A stretch of DNA of 36,917 nt from Bradyrhizobium sp. Leo170 (GTDB taxonomy: Bacteria; Pseudomonadota; Alphaproteobacteria; Rhizobiales; Xanthobacteraceae). A program made the position numbers and the translations under genes. Position 1 is the stretch's first letter. Every line of letters starts with the position of its first letter. Shown piece by piece: positions 8,959 to 16,839 of the stretch. The notes under the pieces were generated by a model. It made no database searches. It saw nothing but the letters and a program-made list of their open reading frames with translations, and was not told where the DNA came from. The stretch spans positions 1 to 36,917 of the forward strand of contig NZ_PSRR01000045.1 in assembly GCF_004296405.1 (NCBI RefSeq), given 5' to 3'.

Positions 8959-9927
8959 CTACCTCGCCCGGATGCGCGGGTCGAGCCGCAGATAGAGCAG
9001 ATCAACGGTTGCGTTGGCGACCGCCACGAGCAGCGAGCCAAGCACGAGCACGCCAAGCACCATCGGAAAATTCCGGCTCATCACGCTGTCGAACAGCAGG
9101 CTGCCGATGCCGGGCCAACTGAACACGGCCTCGATCACGACGGAGCCACCCAGGATGGTGCCGAGCTGCAGGCCGAGCAGCGTCACGATCGGAAGCAACG
9201 CGTTGCGCATGACATGTGCGACCACAACGCGTGACGGCGAGAGCCCCTTGGCGCGCGCGGTGCGGACGAAGTCGAGCCGGAACACTTCCAGCATCGAGGC
9301 CCGCATCACCCGCGCATAGGTCGCGGCATAGAACAACCCGAGCGCCGTCGCCGGGAGCACCAGATGGTGCATGACATCGAGCGCATCGGCGAACGCGCCG
9401 TTGCCGGCTCCAATCGTCCGCATGCCTCCGACCGGAAACCAGCCGAGTTTGACCGCGAACAGCACCGTCATCATGATGCCGAGCCAAAAGCTTGGCGCGG
9501 CGAAGAAGAACACTGCCGCAAGCGAGATCAAATTGTCCCAGATCGTGTTGACCCTGACGGACGCCAGCACACCGGCCGTGACCCCCACGAGCAGTGCCAC
9601 CGAAGTCGCCGCCAGCATCAGGATCACAGTGGCCGGCAACTGGTCCATGATCACGTTGAGCACCGGCGCGTTCTGCCGGTAGGAGAAGCCGAGATCGAGC
9701 CGCATCACCGACCAGATATACTTGGCGAGCTGCACCCAGGTCGGCTGGTCGACGCCGTAGGTGTGACGGAGCTGATCCAGCATCGCCGGATCGGAGATCT
9801 GCTGCTCGGCGGTCATGACGTCGAACAGGCTGCCCGGCGCGAGGTGGATCAGCACGAAGTTGAGCACGATCACCGCCAGAACCAGCGGGATTACCTGAGC
9901 CAATCGGCGAAGCACGATGCGGTTCAA
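8959..9927 (-). CDS. Peptide-type ABC transporter permease (DppB type)
   Basis: This 322-residue protein begins with a membrane segment (RLAQVIPLVLAVIVLNFVLI) and the LAPG element typical of DppB-like permeases. A periplasmic domain follows with YGVDQP and the LDLGFSYR motif, then five membrane segments. The EAA loop reads RTARAKGLSPSRVVVAHVM. The gene starts 16 bp after the binding-protein stop. The set SBP-B-C-D-F is complete and in canonical order, so the importer should be functional. Confidence 0.95.
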   Translation of the reverse strand: MNRIVLRRLAQVIPLVLAVIVLNFVLIHLAPGSLFDVMTAEQQISDPAMLDQLRHTYGVDQPTWVQLAKYIWSVMRLDLGFSYRQNAPVLNVIMDQLPATVILMLAATSVALLVGVTAGVLASVRVNTIWDNLISLAAVFFFAAPSFWLGIMMTVLFAVKLGWFPVGGMRTIGAGNGAFADALDVMHHLVLPATALGLFYAATYARVMRASMLEVFRLDFVRTARAKGLSPSRVVVAHVMRNALLPIVTLLGLQLGTILGGSVVIEAVFSWPGIGSLLFDSVMSRNFPMVLGVLVLGSLLVAVANATVDLLYLRLDPRIRAR

Positions 9928-9943
9928 GTCGGTGCTCCCTTAT

Positions 9944-11548
9944 CTAGCGATCGAGCCAGAGTTCAGCCCAGCTTTCCCCCATGAAGTCGGCGGTAGCGGA
10001 GTGATTGCGGACGTCGGATCGGACAATCGTCACCGGCTCCAGATCGACCATGGGAAGCAGCGGAGCCTCTATCGTGGCCAGGCGATCGAAATCCTTGGCC
10101 AGCACGATGCGCTTCGGCTCATCGGTCTCGACCGTCATCTTGGCAACGATCTCGTCGAGCTTCGGATTGGAATAGCCGGTCGCGTTACGGAATGCGGCGC
10201 CCTTCACGATGCCGTCGGTGGTGTAATATTGCGTCGTGCTCGGGATGAGCTCGATGCCGCCGGAATTATTGGAGATCGCGACGTCATAGTCGTAATCGCT
10301 GTAGATCCGCTTGAGCGAGGTGGCTCGATCCGGCACCGCGAGATCCACGGTGATATCGAGGTCCTCGAACGCCTGCTTCACATACTGGCCGATCTTGATG
10401 TTCTCCTCGAACCAGCCGGCCGAAACCAGGCTGAGCTTGAAGCGCGAGCCGCCCTTCACCGGGAAGCCCGCGGCATCCAGCATCTTCCCTGCCTTCTTGA
10501 CGTCGAACGGATAGTCCTGGACGTCGTTGGTGAAGAAGATCGTATTGGAACTGTGAACGGCGCCGAGCGAGGGACGCGCACGGCCGAAGAACACGGTGTC
10601 CGCAATAAACTGCCGATCGATGGCCTGCATCAGCGCTTGACGCACCTCGCGCTTGTTGAAGATGTCGCGGCGCTGGTTGAACTCGATGGTGGTGACCCAG
10701 GCCGAGTTCGCATATCCCTTGGTCTCGGCGATAATCTTGCCACCGGAGGCCAGCCGCGCGATATCCGGCATCGGGATCGGATTGAAGGTTCCGATGTCGA
10801 GCTGCCCTGCCTCAAACGCAGCCGCCCTTGACGCCGGATCGCGCCACCAGCGAATGACCAGGCGGTCGAGATACGGCAGTCCCGGATTCCAGTATTTCTC
10901 GTTGCGCAGATACTCGACATGGCTGCCACGCACCCATTCCTTGACTTTGAACGGGCCGGTACCAATAGGCGCGTTATTGATCGGATTGGTGATGATGTTG
11001 CTGCCGGCGTAGATGTGCTTTGGAATTACCAAGCCGGATTTGCCGGCCAGCACAGATTTGAGGAAGAATTCAGGGACCGGGGCCTTGAACTTCAGCACCA
11101 CGGTGAGCGGGTCGGTAGCCTCCGCGCTTTCGAGCGCATCGAGAGAGACGCCGGCCGAGATCGGCTTCCAGTACTGCATCGCGTTGAAAACGACATCCTC
11201 GGCGGTGAACGGATTGCCGTCATGCCAGGTGACGCCCTCGCGCAGCTTGATCGTGTAGCTCTTGAAGTCGGCCGATGGCTTGATGTCGACGGCCAGCACC
11301 GGCTCGAACTTCAGATCGACCGTCAGGCGGATCAGACGCTCCAGTACCTTGGTCGAGGTGAAGTACGGACTTGAGCCGCCGCCCGGCGGCACGAACAGGG
11401 ATTGCGGCTCGAAGCCGCCCCAGGTGCCGATCAGCGTACCACCACGCTTTGGCGTTTCCAGCCCAGCCAGCGCAGGTTCGGCCATGCTTGATGCGAGCGC
11501 GGCACCCGCCGTGGTGATCAGAAAGTCACGTCTCGAAAACCTGCTCAT
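9944..11548 (-). CDS. ABC transporter substrate-binding protein, family 5 (DppA/OppA type), Tat-exported
   Basis: This 534-residue periplasmic binding protein feeds the Dpp-type permease. Its leader starts SRRDFLITTAGAAL and ends near EPALA, a twin-arginine signal with the R-R-D-F-L core. The mature part has the family-5 pattern: KSYTIKLREGVTWHDGNPFTAEDVVF at about 90-115 (quoted here as the region, key motif LREGVTWHDG) and NNAPIGTGPFKVKEW near the middle. The C-terminal lobe contains a GFPVKGGSRF element. It is the first transporter gene, 67 bp after the thioesterase gene. Family-5 proteins bind peptides, opines, nickel or heme; the cluster suggests a peptide or amide-like ligand. Confidence 0.94.
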   Translation of the reverse strand: MSRFSRRDFLITTAGAALASSMAEPALAGLETPKRGGTLIGTWGGFEPQSLFVPPGGGSSPYFTSTKVLERLIRLTVDLKFEPVLAVDIKPSADFKSYTIKLREGVTWHDGNPFTAEDVVFNAMQYWKPISAGVSLDALESAEATDPLTVVLKFKAPVPEFFLKSVLAGKSGLVIPKHIYAGSNIITNPINNAPIGTGPFKVKEWVRGSHVEYLRNEKYWNPGLPYLDRLVIRWWRDPASRAAAFEAGQLDIGTFNPIPMPDIARLASGGKIIAETKGYANSAWVTTIEFNQRRDIFNKREVRQALMQAIDRQFIADTVFFGRARPSLGAVHSSNTIFFTNDVQDYPFDVKKAGKMLDAAGFPVKGGSRFKLSLVSAGWFEENIKIGQYVKQAFEDLDITVDLAVPDRATSLKRIYSDYDYDVAISNNSGGIELIPSTTQYYTTDGIVKGAAFRNATGYSNPKLDEIVAKMTVETDEPKRIVLAKDFDRLATIEAPLLPMVDLEPVTIVRSDVRNHSATADFMGESWAELWLDR

Positions 11549-11615
11549 CGTCTGGCCCCTCTATGATTGCGTCGAACCGGCCTCATTGCAGCGCGCATCC
11601 GTCCCGTTCTCGCTG

Positions 11616-12050
11616 TTACTTTGTATCCAGCGTCGAATAGGTGCCCCTTCCGATCGCGAGCAACGAACCCTTCTCGTCGAACACATCGACATCAGCGACG
11701 CCGACGCTCTTGCCGGCGCGCCGCACGCGTGACACTGCAACCAGCGCCGTATCGACCGCAGGCCTGAGGTAGTCGACGCGGAAATTGACAGTCGGCAGGC
11801 CCCGCCCGACCATCATGCCGACGGCAAAATCGCCGACCGTGTCGATGACGGAAGCGATCACGCCGCCGTGCCATTGCTTCGAGCCGGGACGACGCTCGAA
11901 TTCGGGACGCATCGCCGAGCGCATGGTGACTTCCTGCTTGACCGGATCGGCGTCCATGACGGTCAGACCGAGGAACAGATTGAACGGCGAGACATCCAGC
12001 ATCTTCTGGATATCGGCCGCGGTAAGCGTGGTGACTTCTGTCTTGCTCAC
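11616..12050 (-). CDS. Hotdog-fold thioesterase, PaaI type
   Basis: This 144-residue single hotdog-domain protein would hydrolyse an acyl-CoA thioester. The active-site region reads QWHGGVIASVIDTVGDFA (about residues 61-78), matching the PaaI pattern HGG followed by an acidic residue on the central helix. The second half has TVNFRVDYLRPA, the strand-turn typical of the family. Its start overlaps the stop of the MDR reductase gene by 4 bases. It may release CoA from a dead-end or product thioester formed by the ligase encoded downstream. The substrate is unknown. Confidence 0.9.
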   Translation of the reverse strand: MSKTEVTTLTAADIQKMLDVSPFNLFLGLTVMDADPVKQEVTMRSAMRPEFERRPGSKQWHGGVIASVIDTVGDFAVGMMVGRGLPTVNFRVDYLRPAVDTALVAVSRVRRAGKSVGVADVDVFDEKGSLLAIGRGTYSTLDTK

Positions 12051-13060
12051 GGCGTCACCACGACTTTGCCGAACACCGCCCGATCTTCGATCACGCGCAC
12101 CGCTTCCTTGGCCTGTTCAAGCGGATAGGACTTGTCGATCAGGACCTGCAGCTTGCCCGCCTGCACCAGATCGAACAGCTTTTCGATATCCTCGCGCTCC
12201 CAGCCGTTGGAACCGAGGACCTGCAGCTCGAAAGTCCAGATGAAACGGAGGTCCTCGGTGGGCGAAAATCCAGCCGTGGCGCCACAGGTCAGGAGACGGC
12301 CTCCCAGCTTCAGGCAGCGAAGCGACTTCACCCAGGTGTCGCCCCCGGTAAAATTGACCACCACGTCGACGCCGCCGCCTTCAACGAAGCGCCGGCGATG
12401 CGGCTTGCCGTGGCGCTCGAAGACTGCCTTCATGAAATCGGTCTGCGTGTAGAGAATGATTTCGTCGGCGCCGAGCTCCTTGAGCCGCCGCCCCTTCTCC
12501 TCGCTGCCGGCACAGGCGATCACATAGGCGCCGGCCAGTTTCGCGAGTTGCACACAGCAAACGCCGACGCCGCCGCTCGCGCCAAGGATCAGTACTTTTT
12601 CGCCCGGCTTGATCTTGCCGATCGTGTTCATCACGCGGATCGCCGTGCCGTAGGCCACCGGCAGCGCCGCCGCCTGCTCGAAGCCGACATTGTCGGGAAT
12701 CTTAACCAATTGGTGCGCCTTGGCCCGGCAATATTCCGCGAGGCCCCCGTCCTGGGTCTCGCCCATCAAGCCGCCTTCGACGCGGTTGACCGGATCAATC
12801 AGCACGCGATCGCCGACCTTCCAGCCGGTGACGCCCGCGCCAAGCTCCGCGATCTCGCCGACTACGTCGAGGCCGATGATGACCGGCAGCGGCACCTTGA
12901 TGCCGGGCATGCCGCGGCGGGTGAACACATCGTGGTAGTTGATCGAAGAGGCCTTGACCCGCACGACGACGTCACCCTCCGCCGCCTTCGGCGTTGGATA
13001 ATCGGGCACGAATTGAAGCTTGTCGTTGTCGCCATGTTCGCGAAGGACTAGGGCACGCAT
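12047..13060 (-). CDS. MDR-family reductase (zinc-independent quinone-oxidoreductase type)
   Basis: This 337-residue medium-chain dehydrogenase/reductase has an N-terminal GroES-like domain (VRVKASSINYHDVFTRRG; IGLDVVGEIAELGAGV). A Rossmann domain follows with the nucleotide motif GASGGVGVCCVQLAKLAGA at about residues 155-175. The usual cysteine ligands for catalytic and structural zinc are not in their normal places, so it is probably an NAD(P)H-dependent enoyl or quinone reductase rather than an alcohol dehydrogenase. I chose the ATG at 13060 (MRALVLREHG, the family's usual start), 19 bp after the upstream stop; the open frame extends to 13096. An enoyl-CoA reductase role fits the ligase and thioesterase around it, but this is inference. 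Confidence 0.88.
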   Translation of the reverse strand: MRALVLREHGDNDKLQFVPDYPTPKAAEGDVVVRVKASSINYHDVFTRRGMPGIKVPLPVIIGLDVVGEIAELGAGVTGWKVGDRVLIDPVNRVEGGLMGETQDGGLAEYCRAKAHQLVKIPDNVGFEQAAALPVAYGTAIRVMNTIGKIKPGEKVLILGASGGVGVCCVQLAKLAGAYVIACAGSEEKGRRLKELGADEIILYTQTDFMKAVFERHGKPHRRRFVEGGGVDVVVNFTGGDTWVKSLRCLKLGGRLLTCGATAGFSPTEDLRFIWTFELQVLGSNGWEREDIEKLFDLVQAGKLQVLIDKSYPLEQAKEAVRVIEDRAVFGKVVVTP

Positions 13061-13079
13061 CTTGTCATTCAACTCCGTG

Positions 13080-14192
13080 TTAGGCCGCCGCGGCAAGCGA
13101 CCAGGTCGCCAGTCCGTCGATCGCCTGTTGGGTTATCGAGATCGCCTGTTCGGTGGTCTGCTCGCGCCAGTTGGCCGATACCGGCACGAAGCAGTCGTGA
13201 AGATCGGCTCTCAAGAGCTGCACCCGTTCGCTGTCGCGTTCGGCCTTGAATTTGAGCCATAGATCGAGTTGCAGCGCGCGCCGGACATGGACGCCGCGGG
13301 TGCCGAACTCGACGACAGCGCTGACCATCGGCCGGCGACCGAGGAATTTCGTCAGGCCGTGGAACACCAGCCCTTGATAGTTCGGCCGCGCCATGTTGTG
13401 TGGCCGCTGGCCGATGAGCCGCTCCTTGCCCCACCAGCGCACGGCCTCAGCGTGCAGCGGTCCGTTTTCGTCGTTGAAGCAAAGGAAGAACGCCTCGGCC
13501 CAGCCTCCGATGCCGGTATGCCAATCGATGAAGCCGACACGCTCGGCCTGACCGAGGTGATCGGCGACGATCTTCTCCAACGTAACGTTCGACCACTCGC
13601 GGGCGACGCCGCCGAAATTGTTGCCATTGGGGAAGTCGTACTGCCCGCTCGCGAGCACATTGAACAATGCATCATCGCCATGCGCAGCACGAAAGCGATC
13701 GAGCGCTCCGGTATAGGCTTGAAGGGCCGCCGGCGTCCAATCATCCGGGACCAGATCCGGATACAGCGTTGCATAGCCGGGATTGGCCGGATGCGGCGCT
13801 TCGTGATCGACAAAATTGCGATTGAGATCGACGTTATTCTCGGTCGTGCGGGTGCCCCACGCGAAACCATACGGATTGATCGCATGCACCAGCAACACTG
13901 AGAGATGCGGCGGCAGCGCCCGCGTCGGGGCGCTCTTCATCCACGCAACCTGCGCCGCCGAACCGCTGAGACCTTCAAGGCCGTGCGTGCCGCTGATCAC
14001 GATCAACTGCGACGGGGCGGCGGCATCGCCGAGCCGCGCGACGTCGACCACGAGATCCTGGCCGTCAGGCGTCCTTAGGGTCGGATGACGATATTCGGAC
14101 AGCGCGCCACCCAGCTCGGCCGCAGTCGCGCGGAATTTGGTGCGGGCGCCTGCATAGTCCAACGCAAAGCTCTCGGTGAAATCGATCATCAT
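13080..14192 (-). CDS. M14-like zinc metallohydrolase, DUF2817 family
   Basis: This 370-residue protein has no signal peptide, so it is probably cytoplasmic. It shows the carboxypeptidase-like zinc site: His70 and Glu73 in SGTHGLEG (HxxE), and a third ligand His225 in DWHTG. NNVDLNRNF near 120-126 resembles the substrate-binding N-R pair of M14 enzymes, and Glu295 in VVEFGT is the likely catalytic glutamate. Such proteins cleave a C-terminal amide or peptide bond, or deacylate N-acyl amino acids. It starts by overlapping the VOC gene stop (ATGA) and lies between VOC and MDR genes. The peptide importer encoded in the same run makes an imported peptide or N-acyl compound a reasonable substrate. 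Confidence 0.87.
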   Translation of the reverse strand: MMIDFTESFALDYAGARTKFRATAAELGGALSEYRHPTLRTPDGQDLVVDVARLGDAAAPSQLIVISGTHGLEGLSGSAAQVAWMKSAPTRALPPHLSVLLVHAINPYGFAWGTRTTENNVDLNRNFVDHEAPHPANPGYATLYPDLVPDDWTPAALQAYTGALDRFRAAHGDDALFNVLASGQYDFPNGNNFGGVAREWSNVTLEKIVADHLGQAERVGFIDWHTGIGGWAEAFFLCFNDENGPLHAEAVRWWGKERLIGQRPHNMARPNYQGLVFHGLTKFLGRRPMVSAVVEFGTRGVHVRRALQLDLWLKFKAERDSERVQLLRADLHDCFVPVSANWREQTTEQAISITQQAIDGLATWSLAAAA

Positions 14193-15052
14193 GGCACCGT
14201 GAACCCGAGTGCCACGTTGGCTGCATCCGTATGGCTGACGACGATCCCGTCGGCGTAGGGCCGGTAACCGATCCCCGACCTCTCGAACACCGTCCGCGGC
14301 GCCTCGAGCGAAGGCACCTTGAACACCAGCGCGACCATGCGATCCGAGCCGTTCTCGCTGACCAGCGCAGCATCGGCATAGCGTTCGGCAACTGCCGATG
14401 GCTCCAGCACACGGATGGTGGCGGTGCCGGCACGGAACAATACGCCGCCAGGCACCTCACTGAGCAAAGGCACGCCGAACATTCGCTCATACAGTGCAGC
14501 GGTGCGCGACGGCGCTTTCGACGCGATGACGAATTCGACGATGTCGGTGACACCGTTCGGGTGCGCACGCCATTCCGGTCGGTAGACCAGTTCCGGAGTA
14601 TCGTGGTGGCAGAAGAAGGTACGGCCGTTCTGCACCTCTTCGCTGCCGACGCGAACCACCCTGAAGCGCGCATCCTGCGTACCGCCCGGAAACGACACTG
14701 GGCGCGAAAAGCTCATCGGCTCTTCCGCTGGAACGCCGCGCTGCTTCAAGGCGGCAAAGACAAGATCGGGGTCGACTGATTTGAACACCAGCCCGGTCAG
14801 CCCCGGCGGATGCGTCCACAGATCGGCGCGCCTGGTCTCGCTCCCCGGCAGATATCCGAGCAGTTCCAGGTAGTTCTCGCCAAAGATCGCGAGGTTATTG
14901 CTCGAGCCGAGCGAATGATGACCACGTTCCGTCAGCTTGAAGCCGAGCCGGCCATATTGCGCGGCCGCCTCGTCGAGCTTCCCCATCACATTAATGACGG
15001 CGTGATCGAGAACGGGCTTCACTGCATTGATAGTCAAAGCCTTGTCACTCAC
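14189..15052 (-). CDS. VOC superfamily protein with glyoxalase-like domain
   Basis: This 287-residue protein starts a vicinal-oxygen-chelate fold at about residue 14 (LDHAVINVM, then YGRLGFKLTERGHHSLGSSNNLAIF). A second half-module appears at about 165-280 (DIVEFVIASKAPSRTAALYERMFGVP, key part ALYERMFGV). The pattern matches the glyoxalase-like PF13468 type, which includes many uncharacterised enzymes. Candidate metal ligands are His17, Glu62 (NYLELLGY) and residues of the second module. It follows the racemase gene after 54 bp and overlaps the M14 gene by 4 bases. Possible roles are isomerisation, ring cleavage or epimerisation; none can be chosen from sequence. Confidence 0.85.
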   Translation of the reverse strand: MSDKALTINAVKPVLDHAVINVMGKLDEAAAQYGRLGFKLTERGHHSLGSSNNLAIFGENYLELLGYLPGSETRRADLWTHPPGLTGLVFKSVDPDLVFAALKQRGVPAEEPMSFSRPVSFPGGTQDARFRVVRVGSEEVQNGRTFFCHHDTPELVYRPEWRAHPNGVTDIVEFVIASKAPSRTAALYERMFGVPLLSEVPGGVLFRAGTATIRVLEPSAVAERYADAALVSENGSDRMVALVFKVPSLEAPRTVFERSGIGYRPYADGIVVSHTDAANVALGFTVP

Positions 15053-15106
15053 TTCTTTACAAACCTACCCGCGGCTCGCAGATTTTTAGGCAAGATCGGT
15101 GCCACT

Positions 15107-15841
15107 TCAGGATTGCACTCCCTGCGCTGCACGCGGATGAGACGCTTGTTTCGTCATGGAGAAATCCACGGCGGCGTCAGCGTGCAGCATCGTCGAGTCG
15201 AACACCGGAAGATCAATGTGTTGCGGTCCGACCAACAGACAGATTTCGGTACAACCGAGGATCACGCTGTCGGCACCGTTTAACTTTCCGCGCGCGATGA
15301 CATCGAGGTAGCGGCGGCGCGACCGGTCGCTGACGACGCCTTGGCATAGCTCATCGAAGATGATGTCATGGACCGCGATGCGATCTGCTTCGTCGGGAAT
15401 GATCGGATCGAGCGCAAACTGCTCGCGCAGCCGCTGCACATAAAAATCCTGTTCCATGGTGTAGCGTGTCGCCAGCAGCAACGGGCGCTTGCATCCGCCG
15501 GCCTTGATCGCGCTGGCGGTAACATCGGCGATATGCAACAGCGGGATCGATACCGCCCGCTGCACCTCGTCAGCGAGCTTGTGCATGGTGTTGGTGCAGA
15601 TCAGGAGGCAGCCGGCGCCGCCCTCCTCCAGCTCGCGGGCAATGTTTGCAAGAATTCTGCAGGCTTCATCCCAGCGTCCCTGCTTCTGCAGATTGACGAT
15701 CGCGTCGAAGTCGACCGATCGCATCAGGATTTCAGCGGAGTGAAGTCCACCCAACCGGGTTCGGACCTGTTCATTGAGCCGCCGGTAATAGACGGCGGTG
15801 CTTTCCCAACTCATTCCGCCGATCAAGCCAATCGTTCGCAT
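15107..15841 (-). CDS. Aspartate/glutamate racemase family protein, YgeA type
   Basis: This 244-residue cofactor-independent amino-acid racemase closely follows the pattern of E. coli YgeA, a broad-specificity amino-acid racemase: it starts MRTIGLIGGMSWEST and continues with GGLHSAEI, CTNTMHKLAD and TRYTMEQDFY. The two catalytic cysteines are present, Cys82 in CTNTMH and Cys197 in GCTEI. I chose the ATG at 15841 because it gives the family start; the open frame runs on to 15892 without resemblance. The hydantoin racemases belong to the same superfamily, but the details fit YgeA better. It would interconvert D- and L-amino acids released by the hydantoinase or peptidase. Confidence 0.92.
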   Translation of the reverse strand: MRTIGLIGGMSWESTAVYYRRLNEQVRTRLGGLHSAEILMRSVDFDAIVNLQKQGRWDEACRILANIARELEEGGAGCLLICTNTMHKLADEVQRAVSIPLLHIADVTASAIKAGGCKRPLLLATRYTMEQDFYVQRLREQFALDPIIPDEADRIAVHDIIFDELCQGVVSDRSRRRYLDVIARGKLNGADSVILGCTEICLLVGPQHIDLPVFDSTMLHADAAVDFSMTKQASHPRAAQGVQS

Positions 15842-15941
15842 TTCCTGCTGCTCGCTCCACACGACATCTCTGCCTTGCGGAAAGACTAGCAACGACGTTG
15901 CGCAATTCGGTTGCGTATCGGGGACTTATAGGGGCTTCGAG

Positions 15942-16826
15942 CTAAAAATAGACTTCATAGTTCGAGCGGATTCTGGAATAGCATTTCACAATCTCGGGGC
16001 GTCCCGAGTTGGACATGCTGCGGGACTCATTATTCGTTGTCCCCAGCGCGACACCTGTCTTGCATACGGATTGATCGACGGTTCTTCCGTCTGCGTCGTC
16101 GACGCTTAGTCGCTGGCGGCCGATCCGTGGTCGCGCACGGCGAGCTCGGCGCCAGCCCTTTGAATAATTGTCAAGAATATCGTTAGCCGGGCGATCACCC
16201 TGCGCCGAGAGCGTCTCAGCCATCAGTCCCGCGATCTGTCGGGCATCATCCTTGTCGGTCTTGATGAGCCCTGCGATGGCGCCGCGCTTGTCGGCGTCAC
16301 TGTAGTGCCGCTTGATATTGAATTTGGGTTCGAGCCGCGTCACTGCCATCGAGAAGCCAACGATGTGCGGCATCAAGGCGGCGCGGCGCTGCGGGCTGTA
16401 GTCCGCGATCGACCACTGGGCGGGAAAGCGGCTTTCGTTGACACGCACCAGGTCATCGACAACCTGATCGAGGCCGGCGCGGTCGAGCAGGCGGACGTCA
16501 CCGTGGGCATGGACCACCGCATACGACCAGCTCGGCGCCGCCGGACATTCCTTCGTGTACCACTGAGCCGACACATACGCATTCGGGCCGTTGAAGACGA
16601 ACACCGCTTTCGGCTGGCGCTCCAGCGATTTCCAATGCTCATTAGCGCGCGCGACATGACCGCGGATGTGGGTTACCGCACCGTGTTTCACATCAACCAG
16701 CACCGGGATGTGGGAGAAATGCAGTTCACCGTTTTCGGTCGAAACCAGAAGCGCGAAGCCGAGCTCCGACATAAGGTCGATAGCAGCGGTGTCGGTCGTC
16801 AGGGTGCGTTCGGGACGGTAGAACAT
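15942..16826 (-). CDS. PaiB-family FMN-binding protein, 3' end probably frameshifted
   Basis: As read, this gives 294 residues. Residues 1-210 match the PaiB split-barrel family (FMN-binding, annotated as negative transcriptional regulators): MFYRPERTLTTD, FSHIPVLVD, RGHVARANEHWK, NAYVSAQWY and EADK-like DADKRGAIAGL. The usual length is about 205-240. After residue 223 the sequence becomes Arg-rich, loses its GC-rich third codon positions and resembles nothing. Removing one G from the run AAAGGG (plus-strand CCCTTT at 16156-16161) restores a coding-like tail, AGAELAVRDHGSAASD, ending at a TAA at 16106, with G or C in 14 of 16 third positions. So the intact gene was probably 16106-16826 (239 residues). 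The start at 16826 lies 13 bp after the hyuB stop. A sequencing error in the run is possible. Confidence 0.8.
   Translation of the reverse strand: MFYRPERTLTTDTAAIDLMSELGFALLVSTENGELHFSHIPVLVDVKHGAVTHIRGHVARANEHWKSLERQPKAVFVFNGPNAYVSAQWYTKECPAAPSWSYAVVHAHGDVRLLDRAGLDQVVDDLVRVNESRFPAQWSIADYSPQRRAALMPHIVGFSMAVTRLEPKFNIKRHYSDADKRGAIAGLIKTDKDDARQIAGLMAETLSAQGDRPANDILDNYSKGWRRARRARPRIGRQRLSVDDADGRTVDQSVCKTGVALGTTNNESRSMSNSGRPEIVKCYSRIRSNYEVYF
15993..16008. terminator. Small stem-loop after the PaiB-like gene
   Basis: CTCGGG-GCGT-CCCGAG forms a 6-bp GC-rich stem with a 4-base loop. It lies inside the frameshifted PaiB reading frame but about 100 bp downstream of its restored TAA, and before the racemase gene. 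It is followed on the minus strand only by ATTGTGAAAT, so it is a weak terminator or attenuator candidate at best. Confidence 0.25.
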
Positions 16827-16839
16827 GCGAGACCTCCCC

